39,872 nucleotides of DNA from CAG-217 sp963605415 (GTDB taxonomy: Bacteria > Bacillota > Clostridia > Oscillospirales > Acutalibacteraceae), in NCBI GenBank assembly GCA_963605415.1, contig CAVCUL010000016.1, positions 1 through 39,872 of the forward strand. The letters are read 5' to 3'. Shown in pieces: positions 23,817 through 33,145 of this stretch. The stretch's first letter is position 1; each line of letters starts with the position of its first letter. The notes under the pieces are model-generated. The model was given only the letters and a program-made list of their open reading frames with translations. It was not told where the DNA came from and ran no database searches. The position numbers were made by a program, and so were the translations under genes.

Positions 23817-24452
23817 ATGAAAGTCTTATTGGTCAACGGTTCTCCCAAACAGCACGGCTGCACCTACACCGCCCTGACGGAGATCGCCGATACCCTGCAA
23901 GAAGAAGGCATTGACAGCGAGATCTTTTGGATCGGCAACAAGCCCATCGGCGGCTGTATCGGCTGCCACGGCTGCGTCAAGCTGGGCAAGTGCGCCTTTG
24001 ACAACGACCCGGTGAACGCCTTCACCGCCAAGGCCAAGGAAGCGGACGGTTTCGTCTTTGGCTCGCCGGTGCACTACGCAGCAGCCAGCGGCAATATGAC
24101 CGCCTTTATGGATCGGGTGTTCTATTCCGACGGCTGCGGCAAAGGCCGTGCATTCTACTTAAAGCCCGCAGCAGCGGTAGCCAGCGCCCGCCGGGCAGGC
24201 ACCACCGCCACCCTGGACCAGCTGAACAAATACTTTACCATTGCCCAAATGCCGGTGATCTCTTCCCGGTACTGGAATATGGTCCACGGCTTTACCCCGG
24301 AGGATGTAAAGAAAGACCTGGAGGGGCTGCAAGTCATGCGGGTGCTGGCACGGAACATGGCCTACTTCTTAAAGTGCAAGTCCGCCGGTGCCGCAGCAGG
24401 GGTGGAGCCGCCCAAAACGGAGCGGACCATTCTCACCAACTTTATTGATTAG
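23817..24452 (+). CDS. Flavodoxin-family NAD(P)H-dependent FMN oxidoreductase
   Basis: A 211-residue flavoprotein. VLLVNGSPKQHGCTY is the FMN phosphate loop, and GSPVHYAAASGNMTAFMDR is the second FMN-binding segment. Between them CIGCHGCVKLGKC supplies a Cys cluster (about residues 48-60), as in iron-sulfur flavoproteins and related reductases. Strong ribosome site (AAGGAGG). It follows mtaD after 12 bases and is probably cotranscribed. A direct role in nucleoside salvage is not evident; it may be a redox partner or simply hitch-hiking. Confidence 0.82.
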   Translation: MKVLLVNGSPKQHGCTYTALTEIADTLQEEGIDSEIFWIGNKPIGGCIGCHGCVKLGKCAFDNDPVNAFTAKAKEADGFVFGSPVHYAAASGNMTAFMDRVFYSDGCGKGRAFYLKPAAAVASARRAGTTATLDQLNKYFTIAQMPVISSRYWNMVHGFTPEDVKKDLEGLQVMRVLARNMAYFLKCKSAGAAAGVEPPKTERTILTNFID

Positions 24453-24485
24453 ATCTAATTGCAATTTTTTACTCACTGACAGACT

Positions 24486-24517
24486 GAGAGCCATCGGCAA
24501 TGCCGATGGCTCTCTTT
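24486..24517. terminator. Terminator between the flavoprotein gene and pyrI
   Basis: A 13-bp perfect stem GAGAGCCATCGGC/GCCGATGGCTCTC with an AAT loop, followed on plus by TTT. It lies between converging genes and can serve both units. Confidence 0.82.
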
Positions 24518-24525
24518 GATGATTA

Positions 24526-24942
24526 TTATTTGGCTGCGGTCTCGCAGTACAGGCAGCGGTAGGTGCCCTTGTCCGGGTCTACCAGGGTGAACACATCGTC
24601 CACATGCTCGTGGTTGCTGATACACGCCGGGTTGGGACAATGCACCATATTCACCAGCTTTTCCGGCAGGCGCAGCGCCTGCTTCTCCGCCGCTTTGCCG
24701 CCGCGGATCACATTCACGGTGGTATGGGGCGCCAGGTACGCCACCGCGTCCAAGTTCAAGTCGAACTGATCCGTGGCGATCTTGAGCACATCTTTTTTGC
24801 CCATTTTAGAGGACTTGGCATTTTGGATCAGCGCCACCTGGGCGTCGGTCTTATCCAGTCCCAGCAGCTTATAGATCCGCATACCCATACCCGCCGGGAT
24901 ATGGTCCAGCACATAGCCGTTTTGGATCGAATCAATGGTCAT
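24526..24942 (-). CDS. pyrI: Aspartate carbamoyltransferase regulatory subunit
   Basis: A 138-residue PyrI. The allosteric nucleotide-binding domain spans about 1-95 (NGYVLDHIPAGMG at the start). The zinc domain has four Cys (CPNPACIS and YRCLYCE) that bind the structural zinc and contact PyrB. The start at 24942 has GGAGG upstream and overlaps the pyrB stop by four bases (ATGA). Last gene of the pyr operon. Its presence implies a PyrB/PyrI holoenzyme with nucleotide feedback control of the committed step. Confidence 0.95.
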   Translation of the reverse strand: MTIDSIQNGYVLDHIPAGMGMRIYKLLGLDKTDAQVALIQNAKSSKMGKKDVLKIATDQFDLNLDAVAYLAPHTTVNVIRGGKAAEKQALRLPEKLVNMVHCPNPACISNHEHVDDVFTLVDPDKGTYRCLYCETAAK

Positions 24943-25865
24943 TCCAGGGCACCTCCCCACTTCAGCAGCGTCATGATCAGCGCCATACGAATGTACTTGC
25001 CGTTCTTGGCCTGTTCAAAATACTTGGCTCGCGGGTCGTCGTCCACATCCACGGTGATCTCGTTGACCCGGGGCAGCGGGTGCATAATGGTCAGGTCGCT
25101 TTTGGCGCTTTCCAGCTTCTCCGGGTCCAGCACAAAGGCGTCCTTATGGCGCAGGTACTCGTCCTCGGAGAAAAAGCGCTCTCGCTGAATACGGGTCATA
25201 TAAAGCACATCCAGCCGGGGCATCACATCTTCCATATGCTCCACCTCTGTATACTTCATACCGGAGGCGTCCAGCACATCCGTTTTGATATAATCCGGCA
25301 CTGCCAGCTCCTTGGGCGAGATCAGCACAAACTCCACATCCGTATAACGGCACATGGCCTTAATAAGCGAATGCACCGTGCGGCCGAACTTTAAGTCCCC
25401 GCACAGGCCGATGGTCAGGTGGTCCAAACGGCCCTTTTCTCTGTAAATGGTCAAGAGATCCGTTAAGGTCTGGGTGGGGTGGCTGTGGCCGCCGTCTCCG
25501 GCGTTGATGATGGGCACATCGCTCTTAAAGCTGGCCACCCGGGGTGCACCCTCAAGCGGGTGGCGCATGGCGATAATATCCGCATAGCAGGACACGATCT
25601 TTACCGTGTCCCCCACCGTCTCGCCCTTGGAGGCAGAGGAAGAATTGGCCTCTGCAAAGCCCAGCACATTGCCGCCCAATTCCATCATCGCCGCCTCAAA
25701 AGACAGGCGGGTGCGGGTGGACGGCTCAAAAAACAGGGTCGCCAGTTTTTTGCCGTCGCACACATGGGCGTATTTCTTCGGGTCGGCGATAATGTCCGTA
25801 GCCAGGTGGATCAGGTCGTCGATCTCTTCTACCGTAAAGTCCGTTGTATCTAAACAATGGCGCAT
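24939..25865 (-). CDS. pyrB: Aspartate carbamoyltransferase catalytic subunit
   Basis: A 308-residue transcarbamylase making carbamoyl-aspartate. FFEPSTRTRLSFE is the carbamoyl-phosphate loop, DGGHSHPTQTL replaces the HPCQ of ornithine enzymes, and MHPLPRVNEI is the aspartate-specific loop. ATG at 25865 is preferred (GGAG eight bases upstream); the GTG at 25874 falls inside the ribosome site. Eighteen bases downstream of pyrE. Confidence 0.96.
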   Translation of the reverse strand: MRHCLDTTDFTVEEIDDLIHLATDIIADPKKYAHVCDGKKLATLFFEPSTRTRLSFEAAMMELGGNVLGFAEANSSSASKGETVGDTVKIVSCYADIIAMRHPLEGAPRVASFKSDVPIINAGDGGHSHPTQTLTDLLTIYREKGRLDHLTIGLCGDLKFGRTVHSLIKAMCRYTDVEFVLISPKELAVPDYIKTDVLDASGMKYTEVEHMEDVMPRLDVLYMTRIQRERFFSEDEYLRHKDAFVLDPEKLESAKSDLTIMHPLPRVNEITVDVDDDPRAKYFEQAKNGKYIRMALIMTLLKWGGALE

Positions 25866-25883
25866 AAAGACCACTCCTTTTGC

Positions 25884-26525
25884 TTACAGTTCCATCCAGG
25901 CCGGGTCCTGGGGGTTCTTCTGGAACGCGGTCAGCTTGGCAATATCCTTGTCTGCAATATAGCCCTCGGCGGCAGCCACCTTGGACAGGGTGTCAAAGTC
26001 GGACAGGCTGTAATTCACCACGTCGGCAGCAGCCAGGCGCTCCACGCCCTTTTGCAGCCCGTAGGTGAAGATGGAGGCGATACCCAGCACCTCTGCACCG
26101 GCCTGGCGCAGCACATCTACCACTTCCAGTACAGAGCCGCCGGTGGAGATCAGATCCTCGATCACTACTACTTTGGTGCCCGGCTCCATTTTGCCCTCAA
26201 TCTGGTTTTGGCGGCCGTGGTCCTTATGACCGGAGCGCACATAACCCATAGGCAGGTCCAGAATGGTGGCGGTAATGGCTGCGTGGGCAATGCCCGCCGT
26301 GGAGGTGCCCATCAGCATTTCCGCCTGCGGGAACTTCTCTTTTACGATCTCGGCCAGCCCGGCCTCTACATCCTTGCGCACCGCAGGAGCGGACAGGGTC
26401 AGCCGGTTGTCGCAGTAAATGGGGCTGTGAATACCGGAAGCCCAGGTAAAGGGATCGTCCGGCTTTAAGAATACAGCGCGAATGGACAGCAAATCTTTTG
26501 CGATCTGTTCCTTGGTAATGGTCAT
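25884..26525 (-). CDS. pyrE: Orotate phosphoribosyltransferase
   Basis: A 213-residue enzyme joining orotate and PRPP to form OMP. VVVIEDLISTGGSVLEV is the PRPP-binding motif, and YVRSGHKDHGRQNQIEG contains the flexible catalytic loop. It follows pyrF after 12 bases. Confidence 0.95.
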   Translation of the reverse strand: MTITKEQIAKDLLSIRAVFLKPDDPFTWASGIHSPIYCDNRLTLSAPAVRKDVEAGLAEIVKEKFPQAEMLMGTSTAGIAHAAITATILDLPMGYVRSGHKDHGRQNQIEGKMEPGTKVVVIEDLISTGGSVLEVVDVLRQAGAEVLGIASIFTYGLQKGVERLAAADVVNYSLSDFDTLSKVAAAEGYIADKDIAKLTAFQKNPQDPAWMEL

Positions 26526-26537
26526 ATCAATCTCTCC

Positions 26538-27236
26538 TTAATCTATAAATTCGCGGCAGCAGCGTCTGTACGCAGCCACCGGGTCCTCGGCAGCGGTAAT
26601 GGGACGGCCCACCACAATGTAGTCGGAGCCGATCTCCTTGGCCTTGGCAGGGGTGGTCACCCGCACCTGGTCGCCCAGGTCGCCGTCTGCAAAGCGCACG
26701 CCGGGGGTCACGGTCATAAAGGCCTTGCCGCAGGCGTCCTTCACCATACCCGCCTCCAGCGGGGAGCACACCACACCGTCCAGACCGGCGGTCTTAGCGT
26801 TCTTGGCGTACTGCACGATGGTGTCGTTAATGGTGGCGTTGATGAGCAGCTCCTTTTGCATACGCTCCTCGCTAGTAGAGGTCAGCTGGGTCACAGCGAT
26901 CAGCAGCGGACGCGTGCCGTCCGGCCGGGTCAGGCCCTCCAGCGCCGCCTCCATCATCTCTACCGTACCGGCAGCGTGCACATTGGTCATATCCACATCC
27001 AGTCGGCTGAGCACCGCCATGGACTTCTTTACCGTGTTGGGAATATCGTGCAGCTTCAGATCCAAAAAGATCTTGTGCCCACGCTTTTTCAGCTCCCGCA
27101 CAATGGACGGTCCCTCTGCATAATACAGCTCCATACCGATCTTCACAAAGGGCTTTTCCTCCGTAAATTTATCCAGGAACGCAAAGGTTGCCTCTGCGCT
27201 TGCAAAGTCGCAAGCCACGATCACATCTTTACCCAT
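26538..27236 (-). CDS. pyrF: Orotidine 5'-phosphate decarboxylase
   Basis: A 232-residue TIM-barrel decarboxylase converting OMP to UMP. VACDFASAE near the start, the catalytic segment FLDLKLHDIPNT (Asp-Lys-Asp network), and TPGVRFADGD plus IVVGRPIT at the phosphate site are all present. The start overlaps the pyrD stop by eight bases. Confidence 0.95.
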   Translation of the reverse strand: MGKDVIVACDFASAEATFAFLDKFTEEKPFVKIGMELYYAEGPSIVRELKKRGHKIFLDLKLHDIPNTVKKSMAVLSRLDVDMTNVHAAGTVEMMEAALEGLTRPDGTRPLLIAVTQLTSTSEERMQKELLINATINDTIVQYAKNAKTAGLDGVVCSPLEAGMVKDACGKAFMTVTPGVRFADGDLGDQVRVTTPAKAKEIGSDYIVVGRPITAAEDPVAAYRRCCREFID

Positions 27237-28146
27237 TCTTTACCACTCCTATCACATCACTTAATTTATCAATGCCCAGATCTGCGCACACAGTCGGCAG
27301 ATCCTCAATGATCTTTTTGCAGGCGTAGGGGTCTACCAAATTGGCAGCGCCCACCTGTACCGCCGTGGCACCGGCCATCATCATCTCCACCACATCGCGA
27401 GCGCTGGTCACGCCGCCGCAGCCCATCACGGGAATGTGGCAGGCAGAGGCCACCTGGTACACCATACGCACCGCCACCGGGAACACTGCCGGACCGCTAA
27501 AGCCGCCCATGGTGTTGGCGATCACCGGCCGCCGCCGATGGAGATCAATGCGCATACCCAGCAAGGTGTTGATCAGGCAAATGCCGTCCGCCCCGGCTTC
27601 TTCACAAGCCTTGGCAATGGCGACAATATCCGTTACATTGGGCGACAGCTTAATGAACACCGGCTTGGTGGTCACTGCCTTTACCGCCCGGGTCACCTCC
27701 GCAGCGCAGGCCGGGTCTGTGCCAAAGCTCATGCCGCCGCCGTGCACATTGGGGCAGGACACATTCACTTCCAATATCCCCACCTGCTCCTCTTTATCCA
27801 GCAGCTGGCAGGTATAGGCGTAGTCCTCCACGGAAAAGCCGCTTACATTGGCGATCACCGGCTTATGAAAGATTTTTTTCAGCTCCGGCAGTTCATGCTC
27901 GATCACATGGTGCACCCCGGGATTTTGCAGTCCAACGGCGTTGATCATGCCGGAGGTGCACTCTGCAATGCGAGGGGTGGGATTGCCAAAGCGGGCGTCC
28001 CTGGTGGTGCCCTTAAAGGAGAAAGAGCCTAAAATATCAATATCGTAAAATTCGCTGAATTCCTTGCCAAAGCCGAAAGTACCAGAGGCAGGGACCACCG
28101 GGTTGTCCATCTCCAGCCCGCACAAATGCACACGCAGGTCTACCAT
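27229..28146 (-). CDS. pyrD: Dihydroorotate dehydrogenase, class 1B catalytic subunit
   Basis: A 305-residue FMN-dependent enzyme oxidising dihydroorotate to orotate. ASGTFGFGKE at the N-terminus, ANVSGFS, and VNVSCPNVHGGG with the active-site Cys are typical of class 1B. Class 1B needs the PyrK partner, which is encoded directly upstream with a seven-base overlap, so electrons pass to NAD+. Confidence 0.95.
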   Translation of the reverse strand: MVDLRVHLCGLEMDNPVVPASGTFGFGKEFSEFYDIDILGSFSFKGTTRDARFGNPTPRIAECTSGMINAVGLQNPGVHHVIEHELPELKKIFHKPVIANVSGFSVEDYAYTCQLLDKEEQVGILEVNVSCPNVHGGGMSFGTDPACAAEVTRAVKAVTTKPVFIKLSPNVTDIVAIAKACEEAGADGICLINTLLGMRIDLHRRRPVIANTMGGFSGPAVFPVAVRMVYQVASACHIPVMGCGGVTSARDVVEMMMAGATAVQVGAANLVDPYACKKIIEDLPTVCADLGIDKLSDVIGVVKNG

Positions 28147-28868
28147 AGGATCTCCTCCTTTACCAGCACCGGGCCGTCCTTACAAATGCGCTTGTTGCCG
28201 TACTTGGTCTTGCAGGAGCAGCCCATACAAGCGCCAAAGCCGCAGCCCATACGCTCCTCAAAGGAGAACTGACCGGAGGTGGCGGAACGGTCATATACTG
28301 CCTTTAGCATCGGCATCGGCCCGCAGGTGTAAAAGTAGTCATAGTCCGCCGGGAATGCGTCCGTCACAAAGCCCTTGGTGCCAACACTGCCGTCTACGGT
28401 GGTGATCCGCACCTCCGCACCCAGTGCGGCGAATTCCTCGGCGTAAAACACTTCGTCCGCCGTGTTAAAGCCCAGGACCACCGTCACCTGCTGCCCGGCA
28501 GCCCGCAGGGTCTTGCACAGGTTATACAGGGGCGGCACGCCCACGCCGCCGCCGATAAGCAGCGCGTGGTGCACAGGCTCTATCGTGTAGCCGTTGCCCA
28601 GACCGGTGAGCACATCCAGGGACTGCCCCGGCTGCATAGCCGCCATTTGGGCCGTCCCCTGCCCCACCACTTTATAAATGATGGTCACCGTCCGGCTGTC
28701 ATAATCGCAGACGGAGATGGGGCGGCGCAGGAACTTGCCCTCCAGGGCAATGTTGATAAACTGGCCCGGCGCCGTAATGTACCGGGTGTCCCCTGCCAGC
28801 ACCATACGGTACACGCTGGCGGTCAGGGGCCGGTTCTCTTCTATTGTAAAAATACCTTTTTTATACAT
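28140..28868 (-). CDS. pyrK: Dihydroorotate dehydrogenase electron-transfer subunit
   Basis: A 242-residue FAD and [2Fe-2S] protein. RRPISVCDYD binds FAD, IGGGVGVPPLYNL is the NAD-domain loop, and ERMGCGFGACMGCSCKT with a further Cys in RICKDGPV supplies the four iron-sulfur ligands. ATG at 28868 is chosen because GGAG lies seven bases upstream and the family starts with a short strand here; the frame extends to 28922 inside carB. It follows carB after four bases. Confidence 0.93.
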   Translation of the reverse strand: MYKKGIFTIEENRPLTASVYRMVLAGDTRYITAPGQFINIALEGKFLRRPISVCDYDSRTVTIIYKVVGQGTAQMAAMQPGQSLDVLTGLGNGYTIEPVHHALLIGGGVGVPPLYNLCKTLRAAGQQVTVVLGFNTADEVFYAEEFAALGAEVRITTVDGSVGTKGFVTDAFPADYDYFYTCGPMPMLKAVYDRSATSGQFSFEERMGCGFGACMGCSCKTKYGNKRICKDGPVLVKEEILW

Positions 28869-28872
28869 ACGC

Positions 28873-31800
28873 TTACTCCGCGTCAATGGTGGACACGCCC
28901 AGAGTGATCTCCTCCAGCACATCCAGCAGCACCTTTACCGTGTCCAGGGAGGTGAACATGGTCACATTGTTCTCCACCGCAGCCCGGCGAATTTCCGAGC
29001 CGTCCGAGTGGCTGTCGCCGTGGTTAATATCAATGGTGTTGATCACATAGGCAATGTGCCCCTGGCGCAGGGCCATCAGGATCTCGTCGCTGTCGTCCTC
29101 GGTGAGCTTTTGGCGCACCCGGGTGCGAATACCGTGGGCTTTCAGGTACTTAGCCGTGCCCTCGGTGGCCTCGATATTAAAGCCCAGGTCGTAGAACCGA
29201 CGGATCAGCGGCAGCGCCGTAGGCTTGTCCTGATCCGCAATGGTCACCAGCACCGTGCCGTAGTTGGACACATGCAGCCCGCTGGATTGCAGCGCCTTAT
29301 ACAGGGCGCGGGTCAGGCTCTTGTCGTAGCCGATGGCCTCACCGGTGGACTTCATCTCCGGGGACAGGTAGGTGTCCATCCCTTTCAGCTTGCTAAAGGA
29401 GAAAGCAGGCGCCTTTACATACCAGCGCTTTTTCTCCGCGGGATACACTTCCGTAATGCCCTGCTCTTTTAAGCTGTGGCCCAGGATCACCTGGGTGGCA
29501 ATGTGCGCCATAGGCACGGAAGTGGCCTTAGACAGGAACGGCACTGTGCGGGAGGAACGGGGGTTCACCTCAATCACATACACATCGTCGTTGCTGTCAG
29601 CAATAAACTGGATATTGTAAAGACCCACAATGCCGATGGCCGTTCCCAGCTTAACGGTATAATCAATGATCTTGTCCTTGACCGCCTGGCTGACGGAGAA
29701 GGTGGGGTAAATGCTGATGGAGTCGCCGGAGTGCACGCCGGTGCGCTCCACATGCTCCATAATACCTGGAATGAACACATCCGTGCCGTCACAGATGGCG
29801 TCCACCTCCAGCTCTTTACCCATAATATATTTATCTACCAGCACCGGCTGATCGGTGTTGATCTCCACAGCCGTTTGCAGGTAGTGGCGCAGGCTCTCCT
29901 CATTGGCAACGATCTGCATAGCCCGACCGCCCAGCACAAAGGAGGGGCGCACCAGCACAGGATAACCGATGGAGGCGGCCACACGCACACCCTCTTCAAT
30001 ATCCGTGACAGCCAGGCCCTTAGGCTGAGGAATGCCCAGCTTTTCCATTACCTTTTCAAAGCTGTCCCGGTTCTCTGCCCGGTCAATGGCTGCCACATCG
30101 GTGCCGATGATGGGCACACCCAGCGCGTCCAGCGGGGGCGCCAGGTTAATGGCGGTCTGGCCGCCCAGGGACACCACAATGCCCATGGGCTGTTCCAGCT
30201 GGATCACATTCATTACATCTTCCACCGTCAGCGGCTCAAAGTACAGCTTGTCCGAGGTGGTATAGTCGGTAGACACGGTCTCCGGGTTGTTGTTGATGAT
30301 AATGGCCTCGTACCCGGCGTCCCGAATGGACCAAATGGCGTGGACGGTAGAGTAGTCGAACTCCACGCCCTGACCGATACGAATGGGGCCGGAGCCAAGC
30401 ACCACGATCTTCTTCTTGTCCGACACCACGGACTCGTTCTCCTCCTCATAGGTGGAGTAGAAGTACGGCACATAGGAGTCAAACTCAGAGGCGCAGGTGT
30501 CGATCATCTTATACACCGGGAACAGCCGAATGGACTTGCGCAGCTGGAATACTTCCGCCTCCGTCATATCCCACAGCTGGCCGATATATTTGTCGGACAC
30601 GCCCATTTTCTTGGCGTCCCGCAGGGTCTGCTCGTCCCGGGGATTGGCCCGCAGCACCGCCTCAAAGTCCACAATGTTCTTGAACTTCTCCAAAAACCAC
30701 ATATCAATTTTGGTAGCGTTATAAATGCGGTTCAGATCGCAGCCCAGACGGATCAGCTGGGCAATGGCATACAGCCGATCGTCGGTGCCGGTATGGATAT
30801 AGTCCAGCAGCTCCTCCTGGGTGTAGTCGTCAAACTTCTTCATATACAGGTGACAAACGCCGATCTCCAGGGAGCGCACCGCCTTGAGCAGACTCTCCTC
30901 CATAGTACGGCCTATACTCATCACCTCGCCGGTGGCCTTCATCTGGGTATTCAGCGTATTATTGGCGTCGGCGAACTTATCAAAGGGGAACCGGGCGATC
31001 TTGGTAACCACATAGTCCAGGGTAGGCTCAAAGGAAGCCGGGGTGTTGGCAATGGGGATCTCGTCCAGGTGCATACCCACGGCGATCTTGGCGCTGACCC
31101 GGGCAATGGGATAGCCGCTGGCCTTGGACGCCAAGGCGGAGGAACGGCTGACGCGAGGGTTCACCTCAATGAGATAATACTGGAACGAATGGGGATCCAG
31201 TGCAAACTGCACATTACACCCGCCCTCGATTTTCAACTCCCGAATGATCTTGAGTGCAGAGTCACGGAGCATTTGGTACTCTTTGTTGGTAAGGGTCTGT
31301 GAGGGCGCCACCACCACAGAGTCGCCGGTGTGGATACCCACCGGGTCAATATTCTCCATATTACAAATGGTAATGGCGGTGTCGTTGGCGTCCCGCATTA
31401 CTTCGTATTCCACTTCTTTATAGCCCTTGATGCTCTTTTCCACCAGCACCTGGTGCACAGGCGACAGGGCCAGGGCATTTTTCAGCATCACACGGCACTC
31501 TTCTTCATCATCGGCAAAGCCGCCGCCGGTGCCGCCCAGAGTAAAGGCCGGGCGCAGCACAACGGGATAGCCGATCTCTGCGGCAGCCCGCAGGCCATCC
31601 TCCAGGGTCTCTGCGATCTCTGAGGGCAGCACAGGCTCCCCCAGCCCCTGGCAAAGTTCCTTAAACAGCTCCCGGTCCTCGGCCCGCTCAATGGACTCAA
31701 AGCTGGTGCCGAGAATTTCTACATCGCATTCTTGCAGCACGCCTTTCTTGGCCAACTGTACCGCCAGGTTCAGGCCGGTTTGGCCGCCCAGGGAGGGCAA

Positions 31801-32058
31801 GATAGCGTCCGGGCGCTCGTGGCGAATGATCCGGGCCACATATTCCAAATTCAGCGGCTCCATATAGACTTTGTCGGCAATGTCCGTATCGGTCATAATG
31901 GTGGCCGGGTTGGAGTTGATGAGCACCACCTCGTAGCCTTCCTCTCGCAAGGCAAGGCAGGCCTGGGTGCCGGCGTAGTCAAACTCCGCCGCCTGGCCGA
32001 TGACGATGGGGCCGGAGCCGATCACCAATACTTTATGAATATCTGTACGCTTAGGCAT
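28873..32058 (-). CDS. carB: Carbamoyl-phosphate synthase large subunit, pyrimidine-type
   Basis: A 1061-residue CarB with two ATP-grasp halves (VLVIGSGPIVIGQ near 10, VVLGSGPIRIGQ near 554) and a C-terminal MGS allosteric domain. In that domain YVINTIDI, SEIRRAAVENN and FTSLDT resemble nucleotide-regulated pyrimidine enzymes. It uses ammonia from the adjacent CarA, two ATP and bicarbonate. Normal length without any C-terminal extension, unlike the arginine-operon copy. The start overlaps the carA stop by eight bases. Confidence 0.95.
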   Translation of the reverse strand: MPKRTDIHKVLVIGSGPIVIGQAAEFDYAGTQACLALREEGYEVVLINSNPATIMTDTDIADKVYMEPLNLEYVARIIRHERPDAILPSLGGQTGLNLAVQLAKKGVLQECDVEILGTSFESIERAEDRELFKELCQGLGEPVLPSEIAETLEDGLRAAAEIGYPVVLRPAFTLGGTGGGFADDEEECRVMLKNALALSPVHQVLVEKSIKGYKEVEYEVMRDANDTAITICNMENIDPVGIHTGDSVVVAPSQTLTNKEYQMLRDSALKIIRELKIEGGCNVQFALDPHSFQYYLIEVNPRVSRSSALASKASGYPIARVSAKIAVGMHLDEIPIANTPASFEPTLDYVVTKIARFPFDKFADANNTLNTQMKATGEVMSIGRTMEESLLKAVRSLEIGVCHLYMKKFDDYTQEELLDYIHTGTDDRLYAIAQLIRLGCDLNRIYNATKIDMWFLEKFKNIVDFEAVLRANPRDEQTLRDAKKMGVSDKYIGQLWDMTEAEVFQLRKSIRLFPVYKMIDTCASEFDSYVPYFYSTYEEENESVVSDKKKIVVLGSGPIRIGQGVEFDYSTVHAIWSIRDAGYEAIIINNNPETVSTDYTTSDKLYFEPLTVEDVMNVIQLEQPMGIVVSLGGQTAINLAPPLDALGVPIIGTDVAAIDRAENRDSFEKVMEKLGIPQPKGLAVTDIEEGVRVAASIGYPVLVRPSFVLGGRAMQIVANEESLRHYLQTAVEINTDQPVLVDKYIMGKELEVDAICDGTDVFIPGIMEHVERTGVHSGDSISIYPTFSVSQAVKDKIIDYTVKLGTAIGIVGLYNIQFIADSNDDVYVIEVNPRSSRTVPFLSKATSVPMAHIATQVILGHSLKEQGITEVYPAEKKRWYVKAPAFSFSKLKGMDTYLSPEMKSTGEAIGYDKSLTRALYKALQSSGLHVSNYGTVLVTIADQDKPTALPLIRRFYDLGFNIEATEGTAKYLKAHGIRTRVRQKLTEDDSDEILMALRQGHIAYVINTIDINHGDSHSDGSEIRRAAVENNVTMFTSLDTVKVLLDVLEEITLGVSTIDAE

Positions 32059-33145
32059 GGTTCTGCGCCTCCTCCATCAAATCAATAAACCGGTCAAACA
32101 AATAGGCACTGTCCTGGGGACCGGGTGCGCTCTCCGGGTGGTACTGCACGGAGAACAGCCGGTTCTCCGGCGACGCCACGCCCTCGGCGGTGCGATCCAG
32201 CAGGTTCATGTGGGTCAGTTCCAGCTCCGTGCCGGCCAGGGACGCCACATCTACCGCGTAAGAGTGGTTTTGAGAAGTGATCTCGATCTTGCCGGTCTCC
32301 AAATTCTTCACCGGGTGATTGCCGCCCCGGTGGCCGAACTTCATCTTAAAGGTCTTGGCGCCCAGCGCCAGGCTGATCATCTGGTGCCCCAGGCAAATGC
32401 CGAAGATGGGCAACTTACCCTTCAGCTGCTGCACCACCTGGATTACAGGGGTCACATCCTCTGGGTTGCCGGGGCCGTTAGACAGGAACAGCCCGTCCGG
32501 GTGCATACGCAAAATTTCTTCTGCGGTGGTATCATAGGGCACCACCGTTACATTGCAGCCCTTTTCGTTGAGCTTGCGGATAATATTCAGCTTTACCCCG
32601 CAGTCGATGGCCACCACATCGTACTTGTGGTTGGGCGTGCGGGAGTACCAGCGCTTTTTGCAGCTGACCCGAGACACCATATCCGTGGGAATGGTGTAAT
32701 TCTTCACCTGCCACAGGGCACTGTCATAAGGCATATCCGCCGGGAAGATACCCACCTTTTGGCTGCCCTCGTCCCGAATAATACGGGTGAGCATACGGGT
32801 GTCAATCCCGCTGATACCGGGAATACCGTATTCCTCCAGCACCTCGGACAGGGTCTTGGTGTAGCGGAAGTTGGAGGGCTGGTCATTGTATTCCCGCACG
32901 ATCAGGCCGCCCATAGTGGGGATCTTGGTCTCGTAGTCCTCATCGGTCATACCGTAGTTGCCGATGAGCGGGTAGGTCATCACCACCATCTGGTCCGTGT
33001 AGCTGGGGTCGGACACGATCTCCTGATACCCCACCATAGAGGTGTTAAACACGATCTCATTAACGGCGCTCTTGTCTGCGCCAAAGCCGTAGCCGAAGAA
33101 CTGCTTGCCGTTCTCCAGCACCAACTGCTTATCGTAAGGCTTCAT
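32051..33145 (-). CDS. carA: Carbamoyl-phosphate synthase small subunit, pyrimidine-type
   Basis: A 364-residue glutamine amidotransferase subunit. FNTSMVGYQEIVSDPSY lies in the N-terminal domain, GICLGHQ holds the nucleophile Cys, and YHPESAPGP holds the triad His. The ATG at 33145 has GAGGAG nine bases upstream; a TTG at 33151 would add two residues. It overlaps pyrC by 17 bases. Confidence 0.95.
   Translation of the reverse strand: MKPYDKQLVLENGKQFFGYGFGADKSAVNEIVFNTSMVGYQEIVSDPSYTDQMVVMTYPLIGNYGMTDEDYETKIPTMGGLIVREYNDQPSNFRYTKTLSEVLEEYGIPGISGIDTRMLTRIIRDEGSQKVGIFPADMPYDSALWQVKNYTIPTDMVSRVSCKKRWYSRTPNHKYDVVAIDCGVKLNIIRKLNEKGCNVTVVPYDTTAEEILRMHPDGLFLSNGPGNPEDVTPVIQVVQQLKGKLPIFGICLGHQMISLALGAKTFKMKFGHRGGNHPVKNLETGKIEITSQNHSYAVDVASLAGTELELTHMNLLDRTAEGVASPENRLFSVQYHPESAPGPQDSAYLFDRFIDLMEEAQNHA

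Noticed and set aside
29476..31302. A 608-codon open frame on the plus strand opposite the pyrimidine carB
   Set aside because: It is the antisense shadow of a clear CarB, with no ribosome site, promoter or recognisable domain.
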